From Streptomyces roseirectus (GTDB taxonomy: Bacteria > Actinomycetota > Actinomycetes > Streptomycetales > Streptomycetaceae), in the NCBI RefSeq assembly GCF_014489635.1, contig NZ_CP060828.1:9784001-9848000 (forward strand): DNA of 64,000 bases. The letters are read 5' to 3'. How positions within the stretch are numbered: the first letter of the stretch is position 1; each line of letters opens with the position of its first letter. Positions 15,771-23,766 of this stretch are shown here, piece by piece. Below the pieces are notes generated by a model that was given only the letters and a program-made list of their open reading frames with translations, had not been told where the DNA came from and made no database searches. Position numbers and translations under genes: made by a program.

Positions 15771-17930
15771 ATGTTCCGACGTATGGGCGACGCCGTCGTC
15801 CGGCACCCTGTCTGGACGATCGTCGCGTGGCTGATCGCCGCGGTGGCGATCGCCGCCACCGCGCCGAGCCTGCCGTCCAGCAGCGACGAAAGCAGCTTTC
15901 TCCCCAAGAGCTACGAGTCGATCAAGGCCGCGGACCTCCAGGAGAAGGCGTTCCCCAGCGCCTTCACCCCGTCCGCGATCGCCCTGTTCCAGCGCACCGA
16001 CGGCGGGAAGCTGACCGCCGCCGACAAGCAGGACGTCACCAGGATCACCAAGGACCTGGGCGCGAAGAAGATCGACCAGGTGCAGAAGGTCGTCGAGGGC
16101 CAGCCCTCCGGGGACGGCCGTTACACCATGACCCTGGTCCAGATGGACAGCGAGAAGGCCGGACAGCCCGAACAGGCCGACGCCGCGAAGGTCCTGCGCG
16201 ACGACGTGAAGGCCCTCGCCCAGGGCACCGACCTGGAGGTCAGGCTCGGCGGCTCCGCCGCGCAGGCCCTCGACCAGCAGGACTCCTCCGAACGCGGCGA
16301 AGCCCTCATCGGCATCGGCACCTTCGTGATCATCCTGGTCACCCTGCTGATCATCTTCCGGGCCCCGATCCTCGCGATCCTGCCGCTGATCCTCATCGGC
16401 ATCGTCGCCGCCATCGCCAACGCGCTCATCGCCTACGCGACCAAACTGTTCGACCTCCAGGCCAACAGCTCCATCTCCTCGATCCTCATCGTCGTCCTGT
16501 TCGGCGTGGGCACCGACTACTTCCTGTTCCTGATGTTCCGCTACCGCGAACGCCTGCGCGCCGGCGACGAACCCAAGGCGGCCATGGTCAACGCGGTCGC
16601 CCGGGTCGGCGAGGCCATCGCCTCGGCCGCCGGCGCCGTGATCATCGCGTTCCTCGCGCTGATCCTGTCCACGCTGGGCTTCCTCAAGCAGATGGGCCCG
16701 GCGCTGGCCATCGCGGTCACCGTCACCCTGATCGCCGGACTCACCCTGATCCCGGCCGTCGTCTCACTGATCGGCCCGCGCGTCTTCTGGCCCTCGAAGT
16801 CCTGGCGGCACGAACCCTCCGACGCCCGCTTCGCCGCCCTCGGCCGGGCCGTGCAGCGCAGGCCCGCGCTGACCGCGGCCGTCTCCGGCGCCGTCCTGCT
16901 CCTGCTGTCGCTCGGCACCCTCGGCTACAAGGCGACCTTCGACCTGGCGTCCGGCTCCATGCCGAAGACGAAGGAGTCGATGGTCGTCCAGGACGAGCTG
17001 GGCAAGGCGTACTCGGCGGGCGCCGCCGCCCCCACCGACGTCTACCTCTCCAGCACCACCGGCCGCCCGCTCGACACCTCGGCCTTCGCGTCGTACGCGC
17101 GGAAACTGGGGGCCGTCGACGGGGTCGCCAGCGCCAAGATGACACAGACGAACGCGGACGGCACCACCGCCGACTTCACCGTCACCCTCAAGTACGAGGC
17201 GTCCACCGAGCAGGCGATCAAGGCCGTCGGCACGGTCAGGTCCGTCGCCCACGACGAGGCGCCGGACGGCACCGAGGCCCTGGTCGGCGGGATGTCGTCG
17301 ATCTACAAGGACATCCAGGCGGCCGTCAACCACGACTACCGGACGGTGTTCCCGGTGGCCGCCGCGCTGATCATGGTCATCCTCGGGCTCCTGCTGCGCA
17401 GCGTGGTCGCCCCCTGGTACCTGATCGCCTCGGTGGGCCTCGGCTTCGGCGCGACCCTCGGCGCCACGGTCTGGATCTTCCAGGACATGCAGGGCCACCC
17501 CGGGCTGATGTTCATGCTCCCGGTGATCATGTACCTGTTCGTCGTCGCCATCGGCACCGACTACAACATCCTCATGATCGCCCGGCTCCGCGAGGAGGCC
17601 CGCGAAGGCCGCGAACCCCGTGAGGCCGCCGGGATGGCCCTGCGCCACGCCGGGCCGACCGTCGCCGCCGCCGGGTTCATCCTCGCCGCGACCTTCGCGA
17701 CGATGATGCTCGCGGGCAACTCCCTGCTCACCGAGATGGGCTTCGCGGTCTCCTTCGGCATCGCGATCGCCGCGTTCGTCATGGCGATGTTCTTCACCCC
17801 CAGCCTCACCGCCCTCATCGGACACGCGGCCTGGTGGCCGGGCCACGCCGACCGCGCCACCGCACCGCCGCCCGGCGCCGGACACACCGGCGGCACCCCG
17901 GTCCGCGATCCGGCGGGACGCAGGAAGTAG
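15771..17930 (+). CDS. MMPL/RND family transporter
   Basis: 719 residues and about 12 transmembrane helices in the two-fold RND layout. Helix 1 is at ~12-32 (PVWTIVAWLIAAVAIAATAP), then a ~150-residue external domain, helices 2-6 (ALIGIGTFVIILVTLLIIFRAP to LTLIPAVVSLIG), a second external domain, and helices 8-12 ending MFFTPSLTALIGHAAWWPG. VLFGVGTDYFLFLMFRYRE and VVAIGTDYNILMIARLREE carry the paired GTDY motifs that relay protons in MmpL/MMPL pumps. It likely exports lipids or hydrophobic metabolites. A strong AGGAGGG lies before the ATG, and an exact hairpin follows the stop. Confidence 0.9.
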   Translation: MFRRMGDAVVRHPVWTIVAWLIAAVAIAATAPSLPSSSDESSFLPKSYESIKAADLQEKAFPSAFTPSAIALFQRTDGGKLTAADKQDVTRITKDLGAKKIDQVQKVVEGQPSGDGRYTMTLVQMDSEKAGQPEQADAAKVLRDDVKALAQGTDLEVRLGGSAAQALDQQDSSERGEALIGIGTFVIILVTLLIIFRAPILAILPLILIGIVAAIANALIAYATKLFDLQANSSISSILIVVLFGVGTDYFLFLMFRYRERLRAGDEPKAAMVNAVARVGEAIASAAGAVIIAFLALILSTLGFLKQMGPALAIAVTVTLIAGLTLIPAVVSLIGPRVFWPSKSWRHEPSDARFAALGRAVQRRPALTAAVSGAVLLLLSLGTLGYKATFDLASGSMPKTKESMVVQDELGKAYSAGAAAPTDVYLSSTTGRPLDTSAFASYARKLGAVDGVASAKMTQTNADGTTADFTVTLKYEASTEQAIKAVGTVRSVAHDEAPDGTEALVGGMSSIYKDIQAAVNHDYRTVFPVAAALIMVILGLLLRSVVAPWYLIASVGLGFGATLGATVWIFQDMQGHPGLMFMLPVIMYLFVVAIGTDYNILMIARLREEAREGREPREAAGMALRHAGPTVAAAGFILAATFATMMLAGNSLLTEMGFAVSFGIAIAAFVMAMFFTPSLTALIGHAAWWPGHADRATAPPPGAGHTGGTPVRDPAGRRK

Positions 17931-17938
17931 CCGCACGC

Positions 17939-17972
17939 ATCGGGCCCCGGGCACTGGGTACCCGGGGCCGAT
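17939..17972 (+). terminator. Strong hairpin after the MMPL gene, abutting the next start codon
   Basis: Arms ATCGGGCCCCGGG and CCCGGGGCCGAT pair over 12 bp with one bulged G around a 9-nt loop. No T-run follows, which is usual in Streptomyces. The right arm contains the only plausible ribosome-binding G-run of the following gene and touches its ATG at 17971, so the hairpin may instead control translation of that gene. Confidence 0.6.
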
Positions 17973-18273
17973 GAACCAGTCACTCGATGCGACGACCGTG
18001 CTCGGCACGGCGGCCGTCGTCCTGTGCGGCCTGCTGCTGACGGCCGCCCTGGTGTGGGCCGTCCGCTTCGGCACCCGCGTCAGGCGACGCGAACAGGCCC
18101 CGGGCCGCCTCCCGCCCCAGGCACCGGCCCGGGAACCCGCCGACGACACCGGACACCGGCAGCGGCGCGAACCGAACGAGGTACCGCGCACCGAGGGGCG
18201 CCGGCCGAACCCGCACGAACTCGGCGACGCCCCGGACCGGCCGAGCGGCGACCAGGGCCGGCCCCGCTGGTGA
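17971..18273 (+). CDS. Small single-pass membrane protein (DUF6479-like)
   Basis: 100 residues. One transmembrane helix spans ~11-32 (GTAAVVLCGLLLTAALVWAV), followed by RFGTRVRRRE and a disordered, Pro/Arg/Asp-rich tail with EPNEVPRTEGRRPNPHELGD near the end. This layout resembles the DUF6479 family common in Streptomyces: external N-terminus, cytosolic tail, ending in a conserved xPHEL element. Function unknown. Its start codon lies at the base of the hairpin that follows the MMPL gene, so it may be co-transcribed and translationally repressed. Confidence 0.6.
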   Translation: MNQSLDATTVLGTAAVVLCGLLLTAALVWAVRFGTRVRRREQAPGRLPPQAPAREPADDTGHRQRREPNEVPRTEGRRPNPHELGDAPDRPSGDQGRPRW

Positions 18274-18294
18274 GCGCGCTGGGGGCAGTGCGGG

Positions 18295-19275
18295 TCAGTC
18301 GCCGTCGAGGTCCGTGCGCTGGCGCAGGACGCGCAGCTCGTGCCCGTCGAGCGCCATCTCGTACAGCTTCCCGCGCGCGTTCTCGAACGGGCGGTGCAGG
18401 ATCATCATCAGCTCGCCGCCGAACGCCCGGAACAGCATGCCGTGACCGCTGTCCCCGCGGACCAGGGGCTGCCGCTGGGTCCACGGCCCGGTGAGACGGC
18501 CGGACTCGGAGACCGCGTACGTCTGCACGTAGTCCCCGGTGAGGGAACCGTCCTCGCCGGGGACGTTCTTCTCGTACGTCGACCACAGCATCAGCAGCGC
18601 GCCGTCCGGGGCGCGCAGCAGCTGGGGGCCGTCGGTGACGTACGGCGGGAGACGGTGGGGGAGACCGGGCGGGATCTGCTCGTTCAGCCAGAAGGCGTCC
18701 GAACCCCGGAAGAGGTGGACCGGGTCGCCGACCGCGCCCGACAGGTCCCCGGTGAGCCGCACCGCCTCCATGGTGCCGTCGACGGTCTGGAGCCATTCGT
18801 GCGCGTACACCATCCACGGCTGCCCGTCCCGGTCGACGTACAGCGTGCCGTCCAGCGTCATCAGATGCGCGGGCGGCACCGGCCGGGACGGGTCGAGGAG
18901 GGTGAACGGGCCGAGCGGCGAGTCGGACACGGCGGTGACCGTGCCCCGCATGTACGTGCCCTCCCCGAGCCGCCGCTCCTCGTTGTGCAACGTCGTGAAC
19001 AGGTAGTACCGTCCCGCCCGTTCGTGCACCTCGGGCGCCCACGCCCCCTCGGTCGCCCAGCCGCCCTCCTGCTCCGAGGCGAGGAACACGACGACCGGCG
19101 CCTCCCACTCCCTCAGATCGGCGCTGCGGTACACCATCGTCCCCGCGCCCTCGACCCCCGTCAGCGACGGCACGTTGGACGTGTAGAGGTAGTAGGTACG
19201 GGACGCGGCGTCGGCGACGACATACGGATCGTGCAGCGGCATGCCGGGCAGCCGCATCAAGTCGGTGGCAGTCAC
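18295..19275 (-). CDS. Glycoside hydrolase family 43-like enzyme
   Basis: 326 residues with no signal peptide, so intracellular or of unclear export. The five-bladed propeller signature of GH43/62/32 enzymes is visible: MPLHDPYVVADAASRTYYLYTS carries the first catalytic Asp (HDPYV), EGAWAPEVHERAGRYYLFTT the APE(V/I) motif, HLMTLDGTLYVDRDGQPWMVYAHEW the D-x-x-x-F/L...D...Y segment, and TDGPQLLRAPDGALLMLWS a later blade that would carry the general acid. GH43 enzymes act mostly on arabinoxylan, arabinan or xylosides. The GTG start lacks a clear Shine-Dalgarno, so the N-terminus may be misplaced by a few codons. Confidence 0.78.
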   Translation of the reverse strand: MTATDLMRLPGMPLHDPYVVADAASRTYYLYTSNVPSLTGVEGAGTMVYRSADLREWEAPVVVFLASEQEGGWATEGAWAPEVHERAGRYYLFTTLHNEERRLGEGTYMRGTVTAVSDSPLGPFTLLDPSRPVPPAHLMTLDGTLYVDRDGQPWMVYAHEWLQTVDGTMEAVRLTGDLSGAVGDPVHLFRGSDAFWLNEQIPPGLPHRLPPYVTDGPQLLRAPDGALLMLWSTYEKNVPGEDGSLTGDYVQTYAVSESGRLTGPWTQRQPLVRGDSGHGMLFRAFGGELMMILHRPFENARGKLYEMALDGHELRVLRQRTDLDGD

Positions 19276-19305
19276 GGGCCGGAGGATACGTTCACCGACT
19301 CCCGC

Positions 19306-20217
19306 TCAGCGCGCCAGGTCCAGGATCCGGCCCGTCAGGTCGAGCGCCTGCTCCGTGCTCTGGTCGACCAGGTACAGCAGGTCCACGAAGGCGTGCTCGA
19401 CGTCCGTGGCGTCCCGGGTGCGGAGGATGACGTCGGCGATCTCCTGCGGTGTCGCCCCCTGCGCCGGGTTGACGCGCAGGATGGCGCGGACGGCGGACGG
19501 GTCGCGGCCCTCGGTCTCCGCGAGGCGGCGGACCTGGTCGAGGGGCGCTGCGACGACCTCCGCCGGGTCGTATGCGCCGCCCGGCGTCACGACCGCGACC
19601 GGCAGGATGCCGTCCGCCCGGCGGGCCGCCCTGCGCCGCGAGGCGGGGGCGAACGCCGAGAGGTACACCGGCGGGCGGGGGCGCTGGGCGGGCTTCGGGC
19701 CGATGCGGGCCTCGGGGAAGGAGGTGTGCGGGCCGTCGTGCCGGGCGACCGGGTCGGAGGTCCACACCGACTCCAGCACGTCGAGGCATTCGTCGAGCCG
19801 CGCGCCCCGCTCCTTCCAGGGGACGCCGACGCCCTCGTACTCGTCCGGCGACCAGCCCGTCCCGAACCCCGCCACCAGGCGGCCCCGGCTCACCACGTCG
19901 ATGCCGGTGAGGGAGCGGGCCAGCAGCAGGGGCGGGTACCAGGGGACGATCAGCGTGTTCGTGCCCAGCAGGGCCCGTTCGGTGACGGCGGCGGCCACGG
20001 AGAGGGCGACGAACGGGTCCAGCGCGGCGTTCATCTGCCAGGGGATGGTGTCGCCGCTGCCGCCGTAGCCGACGGCGGGTTGCACCGCGGCGAGGACGCG
20101 GTCGCCGACCCACAGGCTCGCGGCGCCCAGCTTCTCGGCCTCGCGCGCGTAGTGGGCCACCTGGTCCAACTGCTGCTCCATCGAACCGAATTGGGGGAGT
20201 GAGAAACCTAAACGCAC
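19306..20217 (-). CDS. LLM-class F420-dependent oxidoreductase
   Basis: 303 residues from GTG at 20217, which has GGAGG 5 nt upstream; earlier start codons lack one. It is a luciferase-like TIM barrel: RLGFSLPQFGSMEQ at the start, AEKLGAASLWVGDRVLA, ERALLGTNTLIVPWYPPLLLARSL, VVSRGRLVAGFGTGWSPDEYEGVGVPWKERGARLDECLDVL (the diagnostic G-x-G-W...E-x-E/G...F/W-R-R segment), and SFPEARIGPKPAQRPRPPVYLSAF. These enzymes use F420 or FMN to oxidise or reduce diverse substrates. Two exact 16-bp repeats lie 65-103 bp before the start. Confidence 0.85.
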   Translation of the reverse strand: MRLGFSLPQFGSMEQQLDQVAHYAREAEKLGAASLWVGDRVLAAVQPAVGYGGSGDTIPWQMNAALDPFVALSVAAAVTERALLGTNTLIVPWYPPLLLARSLTGIDVVSRGRLVAGFGTGWSPDEYEGVGVPWKERGARLDECLDVLESVWTSDPVARHDGPHTSFPEARIGPKPAQRPRPPVYLSAFAPASRRRAARRADGILPVAVVTPGGAYDPAEVVAAPLDQVRRLAETEGRDPSAVRAILRVNPAQGATPQEIADVILRTRDATDVEHAFVDLLYLVDQSTEQALDLTGRILDLAR

Positions 20218-20281
20218 GTGATCCTCCAGAGCGGGGTCGGCGGTTGAGGCCCACCCTACGCCGGTGCGGACGGGAAGTGGA

Positions 20282-20320
20282 GGACGTATCAAGTAATAAA
20301 TGGGGGACGTATCAAGTAAT
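20282..20320. repeat. Two exact 16-bp direct repeats upstream of the F420 oxidoreductase
   Basis: GGACGTATCAAGTAAT occurs at 20282-20297 and 20305-20320, separated by 7 bp (period 23 bp). The block is markedly A/T-rich against the surrounding DNA and lies between the GNAT gene end and the oxidoreductase start, both on the minus strand. Read on the minus strand each copy gives ATTACTTGATACGTCC. A promoter/operator role is likely. Confidence 0.75.
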
Positions 20321-20358
20321 GCCCGCCGGGCTGGCCGTGAGGTGCCTTGCCGACTCCG

Positions 20359-20757
20359 TCAGTCCAGTGCGAGGAGCCCCGCCGCCGTCTCCCGGAACCC
20401 GCACGCGTCCAGGTAGAACCGGCGCAGAGGTTCCTCGAAGTCGACGTGCAGCCAGGCGCACCCGGCGTCCCGCGCCCCCTCGGCGGCGCGGGCGACGAGG
20501 CCCGCCCCGACACCCCGCCCCTGCCGGCCGGGCGCCACGGCCGTGTCGAGCAGAAAGGCGTGACTCCCGCCGTCCCAGGCCACGTTGACGAACCCGACCA
20601 GCACGCCCGCCTCCCGTGCGCACACCCACCCGAGGCTGTGCCGCCTGAGCCTCCCCGCCCAGTCGGTGTCCCCGACGGGGTACCCGAAGGCGTCGGCGTG
20701 CAGCGAGTTGAGGGCGGCGTTGTCGACCTCGCCTCGCCAGGCGTATGTGATCGTCAT
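20359..20757 (-). CDS. GNAT family N-acetyltransferase
   Basis: 132 residues from the ATG at 20757. Canonical GNAT core: VLVGFVNVAWDGGSHAFLLDTAVAPGRQGRGVGAGLVARAAEGARDAG, which includes the acetyl-CoA pyrophosphate loop RQGRGVGAGL, then AWLHVDFEEPLRRFYLDACGFRET, the C-terminal strand and helix. It acetylates an unknown amine. It is a monocistronic gene whose upstream gap contains the hairpin ending the serine-hydrolase transcript. Confidence 0.88.
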   Translation of the reverse strand: MTITYAWRGEVDNAALNSLHADAFGYPVGDTDWAGRLRRHSLGWVCAREAGVLVGFVNVAWDGGSHAFLLDTAVAPGRQGRGVGAGLVARAAEGARDAGCAWLHVDFEEPLRRFYLDACGFRETAAGLLALD

Positions 20758-20775
20758 GCCGGCGAGCCTAGCCGG

Positions 20776-20806
20776 GGACCAGGTGGCCCTGGAGGTCACC
20801 TGGTCC
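20776..20806 (-). terminator. Perfect 10-bp hairpin after the serine hydrolase gene
   Basis: GGACCAGGTG (20776-20785) pairs exactly with CACCTGGTCC (20797-20806) around an 11-nt loop, 42 bp beyond the stop of the leftward serine hydrolase gene and before the GNAT start. It is a likely intrinsic terminator without a U-tract. Confidence 0.7.
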
Positions 20807-20847
20807 GCGACGCTCGCGGTGCCCTTCCCTGAAGGGTTCTTGGCGGG

Positions 20848-22059
<1,212 letters not shown>

Positions 22060-22158
22060 TCATCGGTGGGGAAGACACCCCACAAGAGGCACAAGATCCA
22101 CGCATCGGTTCCCTCGACACACAGCTTTCTCACAGCGTCACCCTGACGCCCCCTCAAC

Positions 22159-23268
22159 TCAGCCCGTCGCGCACGCGGTCCCGTTCAGGCTGAACCCCGA
22201 GGGTGCCGCGAAGGAGCCGCTGTAGGTCCCCTGGAACCCGAACGACTGGCTGCCGCCGGGCGCGATGCTCGCGTTGTGTGTGACCGGTGTCGCCGTCACG
22301 GACCCCGAGGACGGCGACACGGACGCGTTCCAGGCGCTGGTGATCCGCTGCCCCGACGGCAGCGCGAACGCCAGCCGCCAGTCGCTCACCGGCGCCGAAC
22401 CGGTGTTGGCGACGGTCACGTTCGCGGTGAACCCGCCCTGCCACACGTTCGTCGCGTACGACACCCGGCAGGCCGTGCCGCCCCCGGGCGTACTGGGGCC
22501 CGTGTTCACGGTCGACGAGAAGGAGTTGACGGCGAGCCCGGTGCCGTTCTGCCACGGCTCGAACCCGGCCTGGACGCTCGTCAGGTACCAGCTGTCCTGC
22601 GCGAGACCGCGCGCGATCGCCTGCCGCACGAAGTCCATGACGTCGAAGCTCCAGCTGTCGATGGCCGACGGCGCGACGAACGACAGCACGTCGTTGGTCC
22701 CGTTGCCGCCCTGCCACACCTGCCAGCTCCGCCCGCCGACCGTCGCGGTGGCGACCGGCGAGCCGATCGGCTGGATGGATCCGACCCGGTTGAACCAGAT
22801 CATGATCTCGGTCCGGTTCACCCCGTCCGTGCGGGGCGTCGGGTCCAGCCAGATATCGTACGACGCGTTGTAGACCGCGTCCGAGACGTACCCGTACGCG
22901 ATGCTGCTCGGCGCGCTGGAGATCCCGGACACCCGCGCGGGCAGGCTGGTCCCGGGCGAACAGTTCGTGTAGTGGCAGCCGTTGAAGACGGACGGGTACG
23001 ACTTCGGCGCCCCGTTCGTCGGCACGGAACCGTCGGCCCGGGTCACCCGGAACCCGGTGTCGGTGGCGGTGACGCACTGCGTCTGGGACGTGCCCCACCG
23101 GTTGTTCTGGACGACGTAGCGCCCCTGGATCGTGGTGCTCGCGTACTGGTCGCACAGCACGGTGTCGGCCTGGGCCGGGGAGACACCGGTGAACAGCGCC
23201 GCGACGGTGGCGAACACCGTCAGCAGCGCGCCGAACAGGGAGTGGGGGAGGTGCGGTGACGATCGCAT
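22159..23268 (-). CDS. Secreted GH12 endo-beta-1,4-glucanase with CBM2
   Basis: 369 residues. Signal peptide ~1-34 ends SPAQA, then mature DTVLCDQY. The GH12 domain (to ~255) reads TIQGRYVVQNNRWG, GFRVTRADGS, KSYPSVFNGCHYTNC, EIMIWFNRVG (nucleophile Glu) and SVQAGFEPWQNGTGLAVNSF (acid/base Glu), very close to Streptomyces CelB. A Pro/Gly linker leads to a cellulose-binding CBM2 (~270-369; CRVSYATNVWQGGFTANVTV, final CATG), with Cys at both ends. It cuts cellulose or mixed glucans outside the cell. ATG at 23268 with AAGGGG upstream. A perfect CebR box precedes it. Confidence 0.93.
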   Translation of the reverse strand: MRSSPHLPHSLFGALLTVFATVAALFTGVSPAQADTVLCDQYASTTIQGRYVVQNNRWGTSQTQCVTATDTGFRVTRADGSVPTNGAPKSYPSVFNGCHYTNCSPGTSLPARVSGISSAPSSIAYGYVSDAVYNASYDIWLDPTPRTDGVNRTEIMIWFNRVGSIQPIGSPVATATVGGRSWQVWQGGNGTNDVLSFVAPSAIDSWSFDVMDFVRQAIARGLAQDSWYLTSVQAGFEPWQNGTGLAVNSFSSTVNTGPSTPGGGTACRVSYATNVWQGGFTANVTVANTGSAPVSDWRLAFALPSGQRITSAWNASVSPSSGSVTATPVTHNASIAPGGSQSFGFQGTYSGSFAAPSGFSLNGTACATG

Positions 23269-23289
23269 GCGGAGCCCCTTTCGAAGGTG

Positions 23290-23303
23290 TGGGAGCGCTC
23301 CCA
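23290..23303. promoter_or_regulatory. CebR/CelR operator (cellulase repressor box)
   Basis: TGGGAGCGCTCCCA, a perfect 14-bp palindrome, lies 22 bp upstream of the GH12 start codon. It equals the published operator of the LacI-type repressors CelR (Thermobifida) and CebR (Streptomyces), which release on cello-oligosaccharides. The regulator gene itself is not in the window. Confidence 0.9.
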
Positions 23304-23465
23304 TAGCGGGGTGTGCACGGGACTATAGGGGCCCCCGGGGGTCCCGACAACACTTCTGTCACCACGTCGAACGAACTTCGACACCGGCCCCGCGCGGCCC
23401 CCGTGGCGGCGCGGAGAAATGCGGGCGGCCATTAACCGGGACCCCGCGACGGAAAAGCACCACCC

Positions 23466-23495
23466 TTGACACGGCTATTTCCCCCCGGTTGTACT
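23466..23495 (+). promoter_or_regulatory. Likely sigma-70-type promoter of the lanthipeptide operon
   Basis: TTGACA at 23466-23471 and TGTACT at 23490-23495 are separated by 18 bp, close to vegetative-sigma consensus, in a locally A/T-richer stretch. Transcription would start near 23502, some 34 nt before the precursor gene, which has AGGAGG at 23524-23529. Confidence 0.6.
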
Positions 23496-23535
23496 GAATG
23501 ACGGATCCATTACCCAGAGCGACAGGAGGCTGTTC

Positions 23536-23703
23536 ATGCAAGCTGTCGAAGAAAAGAGCCGGATCGGGTCGGAAGAGCGGGCGGACGACGTATTCGACCT
23601 GGTGATCGGCGATCTGGAGCAGGATATTCCGCCGCTCGCCTCACCGATGAACTCGGGCAGCGGCACCGCGTGCGGCACGTGTTCGAGGATCTACTGCTGT
23701 TGA
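23536..23703 (+). CDS. lanA: Lanthipeptide precursor peptide (LanA)
   Basis: 55 residues. The leader is acidic with the type II signature VFDLVIGDLEQDI (residues 19-31), as in many LanM substrates. The C-terminal ~20 residues are Ser/Thr/Cys-rich: SPMNSGSG then TACGTCSRIYCC, with four Cys (46, 49, 54, 55) and six Ser/Thr (S36, S40, S42, T44, T48, S50) that could be dehydrated. It has no GG/GA double-glycine cleavage site. AGGAGG lies 6 nt before the ATG, the best ribosome-binding site in the locus. It is followed by a hairpin and then the dehydratase gene. Likely product: a type II-like lanthipeptide with up to four thioether rings and possibly one hydroxylated residue; no known peptide is recognised. 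Confidence 0.85.
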   Translation: MQAVEEKSRIGSEERADDVFDLVIGDLEQDIPPLASPMNSGSGTACGTCSRIYCC

Positions 23704-23708
23704 CGCGC

Positions 23709-23743
23709 GCCGGGTGGTGCCGCCCCGCGCGGTGCCACCCGGC
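23709..23743 (+). terminator. Hairpin between precursor and synthetase genes (attenuator)
   Basis: GCCGGGTGG (23709-23717) pairs exactly with CCACCCGGC (23735-23743), 5 nt after the precursor stop and 24 nt before the dehydratase start. A partial terminator here would keep precursor mRNA in excess over enzyme mRNA, as known in several lantibiotic operons. Confidence 0.55.
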
Positions 23744-23766
23744 AGGCCCGAGCCGGGAGGACAGCT

